The position numbers and the translations under genes are program-made. Source: Flammeovirgaceae bacterium UBA5008 (GTDB lineage: Bacteria > Bacteroidota > Bacteroidia > Cytophagales > Cyclobacteriaceae). From it: a DNA stretch of 23,700 bases. The number at the start of each line of letters is the position of its first letter. The first letter of the stretch is position 1. Where the stretch lies: assembly GCA_002398365.1 (NCBI GenBank), contig DGYK01000068.1:69292-92991 (forward strand), in the 5' to 3' direction. The notes below the pieces were generated by a model, which saw only the letters and a program-made list of their open reading frames with translations, did no database searches and was not told the origin of the DNA. Of the stretch, positions 22,901 to 23,700 are shown in pieces.

Positions 22901-23700
22901 AGGTATCCACTCCCAGAATTAACAAGTGTAGTTGCTGCATTGAATGTATTTCCACCAGTTCCCACATTATCGGTGGCGCCCTTTTTCTCTAGATAAGTAA
23001 CTCCATTGTATGTGGTTCCATTCAATAAAACCTGAGGAGCTCTAAAATCTACATTTCCATCAAAAGTTGAAGATGGGCCTAGTGTCAGGATTGCAATTCC
23101 CGATAAATCCAAAGTTTGCGCAGTAGAGCCTACCTGGGTAAATCGGATTAATCGAATGTCTCCGCTAATAACTCCGGTTGTTCCAACAGAAATGGTATTT
23201 CCAGCCGTGAGGGTAGAAGTTCCTAGTGCTTGATTTCCAAAATAAATTCCACCGCCAAATGTAGAGTTCACCTCAATATTTCCGGCAAACACATTACCCG
23301 AAGCATTGTCTGACAATCGAATTGTTGACGAACCCGAATTTAAAATGATTAGCTTATTATTAAATGTATCTGGTGATGAGGAAGCAGTTAACAAATACGC
23401 ACTTCCGGAATTAACCAAAGTAGCAAGTTGATTGAAAATATTTCCTCCCGTTCCGTCATCATTCGAGGCGCCATTCTTTTCGAGATAAGTAATGCCATTA
23501 AAGGTAGTTCCGTTTAAAAATAATCTAGGTGAAACAAACGTCACATCGGCATCGAATTGAGATGTAGGTCCTAAATACAATTGTGCACTCCCCGTAAGGG
23601 TGACTGCCTGGGAAGAAGTGCCTGTCTGTGTAAATCTTCTTAAACGCAATTCCCCTACATTGTATCCTCCTGCACCGATACTGATTTTGTTTGTAGCGCC
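19987..23700 (-). CDS. Giant repeat surface protein with T9SS C-terminal sorting domain, 5' end beyond window
   Basis: The minus-strand frame is open to the right edge, so only the C-terminal ~1237 residues are seen; the TTG at 23649 is not the real start. From N to C: about five tandem units of 164-186 residues, low in charge and rich in Asn, Gly, Ser and Thr, with recurring RFTQ...QTLxLTG, LEKTGAT...GGNxFNG and TLxNSGSG, read as a beta-helix; a transition region with FGFPVGDAGLFRPITIS; a fibronectin-III-like domain (PIQLIDFTA...VQLNWATASEFNNHYFTVQRSSDG...YYRLKQTDFDG); and a ~70-residue type A sorting domain ending SLLPGVYFVRNGSGKTQRIIVY, with a worn TPNFGKSGF in place of YPNPT. The protein is expected to be secreted by the type IX system and anchored or released at the cell surface, probably as an adhesin. 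No ligand can be named. Confidence 0.92.
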   Translation of the reverse strand, partial: GATNKISIGAGGYNVGELRLRRFTQTGTSSQAVTLTGSAQLYLGPTSQFDADVTFVSPRLFLNGTTFNGITYLEKNGASNDDGTGGNIFNQLATLVNSGSAYLLTASSSPDTFNNKLIILNSGSSTIRLSDNASGNVFAGNIEVNSTFGGGIYFGNQALGTSTLTAGNTISVGTTGVISGDIRLIRFTQVGSTAQTLDLSGIAILTLGPSSTFDGNVDFRAPQVLLNGTTYNGVTYLEKKGATDNVGTGGNTFNAATTLVNSGSGYLLTANASPDIFASTLTVTNTGSNIIYLAHNVAGSQFNGNITFNSTLGSQGIYFANNTTGNATLGTGASLSVGGLGFSSGELRFRRFTQIGNTSQTLLLTGTGLIRIGPSSTFNGVLDFRAPRLALDGCIYNGTTYLEKTGASTDNSSGGNVFNGVTTLANSGSGIFTSANSILDTFNADLTLTNTGTASIRMADNIPGTVFNGNIAVNSTNTTSGSGIYFSNNVATANATLAAGRTISIGATGFTAGELRLIRFTQLGATAQTLTLTGTAILQLGTSSTFNGDVNFRSPQLIINSTIFNRSAYLEKTGATNNTGVGGATFANGFTATIVNSGSGQLRTNGGHTFNGTTTLLNSGTADFLLELTTPSTYNGDVTMTNTGTSNIRAAYIGANSFNGNITVNSSAGNGIFFCENAAGTATLASGRTISVGSGFSAGELRLQRFTQSGTTSQNIALTSSATFRSGPSAIWNGPLTVSAPIVFLDGTTLNGNTNSITKTGSSTDSSVGGNIFGGTSTFTNSGTGVFRFANTTADDFTGNVIFNQTSGTIQPAYNIASTFRGDVTVNGSTAITFGANNGTITFAGGSSQAINRSGSASPIFRRLLMNKSAGAVTLNTSASVTTSATFTTGILNTTSTNILSFANGSTASGGSNNSHIDGPVTKIGNAAFGFPVGDAGLFRPITISAPATTTDSYTAEYFKAAHPYGGVATYAPGIVKVSTCEYWLLNRNVGSSAVNTTLSWNGSDCTVNDYITDLPTLLVTRWNGTNWINLGNASTTGSASTGTVTSSTTNTFSLNPSPITLASTSTLNPLPIQLIDFTAQTFGDKVQLNWATASEFNNHYFTVQRSSDGIEFEKVGEVMGAGTTTLEKQYQLIDLTPKSGISYYRLKQTDFDGKFTFSHVVSVDMEDKSGFAITPNFGKSGFNAVLSQSNDYIVSNSMGVVLIKILGSNNLDTSSLLPGVYFVRNGSGKTQRIIVY
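21140..23629 (-). repeat. Tandem coding repeats of ~165-186 codons in the T9SS protein
   Basis: Units start at the RFTQ codons, seen on the plus strand as GTAAATC at 23630, 23138, 22643, 22139 and 21581, giving periods of 492, 495, 504 and 558 bases. The last unit fades out near 21140, and another continues off the right edge. The DNA has diverged between units far more than the protein pattern, so the duplications are old and under selection. Within each unit a ~22-residue rung (FNG-x-TLxNSG-like) recurs, as in beta-solenoids. Confidence 0.8.

Noticed and set aside
19987..23700. CRISPR array or mobile-element repeats suggested by the ~500-base periodicity
   Set aside because: The periodicity is in protein-coding sequence with one uninterrupted frame; units are far too long and diverged for CRISPR, and there are no transposase or terminal inverted repeats.

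Overview
The window reads as chromosomal DNA of a Bacteroidota bacterium, most likely order Cytophagales. The evidence is a type IX secretion (T9SS) C-terminal sorting domain on a giant repeat protein, several promoters of the Bacteroidota type (-7 box TAnnTTTG, once with TTTG exactly 19 bp upstream), weak or absent Shine-Dalgarno sequences, and Bacteroidota-style versions of DnaJ, Obg and PIN-PhoH. Gene order is mostly compact housekeeping. I see no rRNA, tRNA, CRISPR array, transposase or phage gene, and no stretch over 300 bases lacks a gene.

Layout. 1-2150: 3' part of a MoxR/ChlI-type AAA+ ATPase, then a Schlafen AlbA_2-type DNA/RNA-binding protein. 2320-3670: PIN-PhoH ATPase. 3700-5755 (minus strand): upp, a small membrane protein and sucD. 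5800-8185: an M42-type metallopeptidase and a Tat-exported NAD-dependent GH109-like protein. 8345-12382: nucleotide salvage (hpt, adk), the ribosome-assembly GTPase Obg, and the DnaK co-chaperones grpE and dnaJ, closed by a strong terminator. 12507-15783: a secreted toastrack-like beta protein, then an ABC-2 exporter pair (ATPase and permease) closed by a second strong terminator. 15884-17071: a membrane histidine kinase with no adjacent response regulator. 17068-19899: a DNA-alkylation-repair island: AlkA-like glycosylase, divergent from a nucleic-acid-type 2OG-Fe(II) oxygenase, a free-standing Ada-type zinc module, and an AraC-MGMT protein (Ada without its N-terminal domain). 19987 to the right edge (minus strand): C-terminal 1237 residues of a T9SS-exported repeat protein.

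How the genes work together. hpt and adk supply and interconvert purine nucleotides, and upp salvages uracil. grpE and dnaJ service a DnaK encoded elsewhere. The repair island is the most interesting unit. The functions of E. coli Ada, AlkA and possibly AlkB appear here with Ada split into two genes. The small zinc module seems to lack the methyl-accepting cysteine that makes Ada a sensor, and the AlkB slot is taken by a different, predicted nucleic-acid-acting oxygenase family. Two other notable points are a DnaJ that keeps only one of the two zinc centres and a cluster of three TTGGCA boxes in front of grpE.
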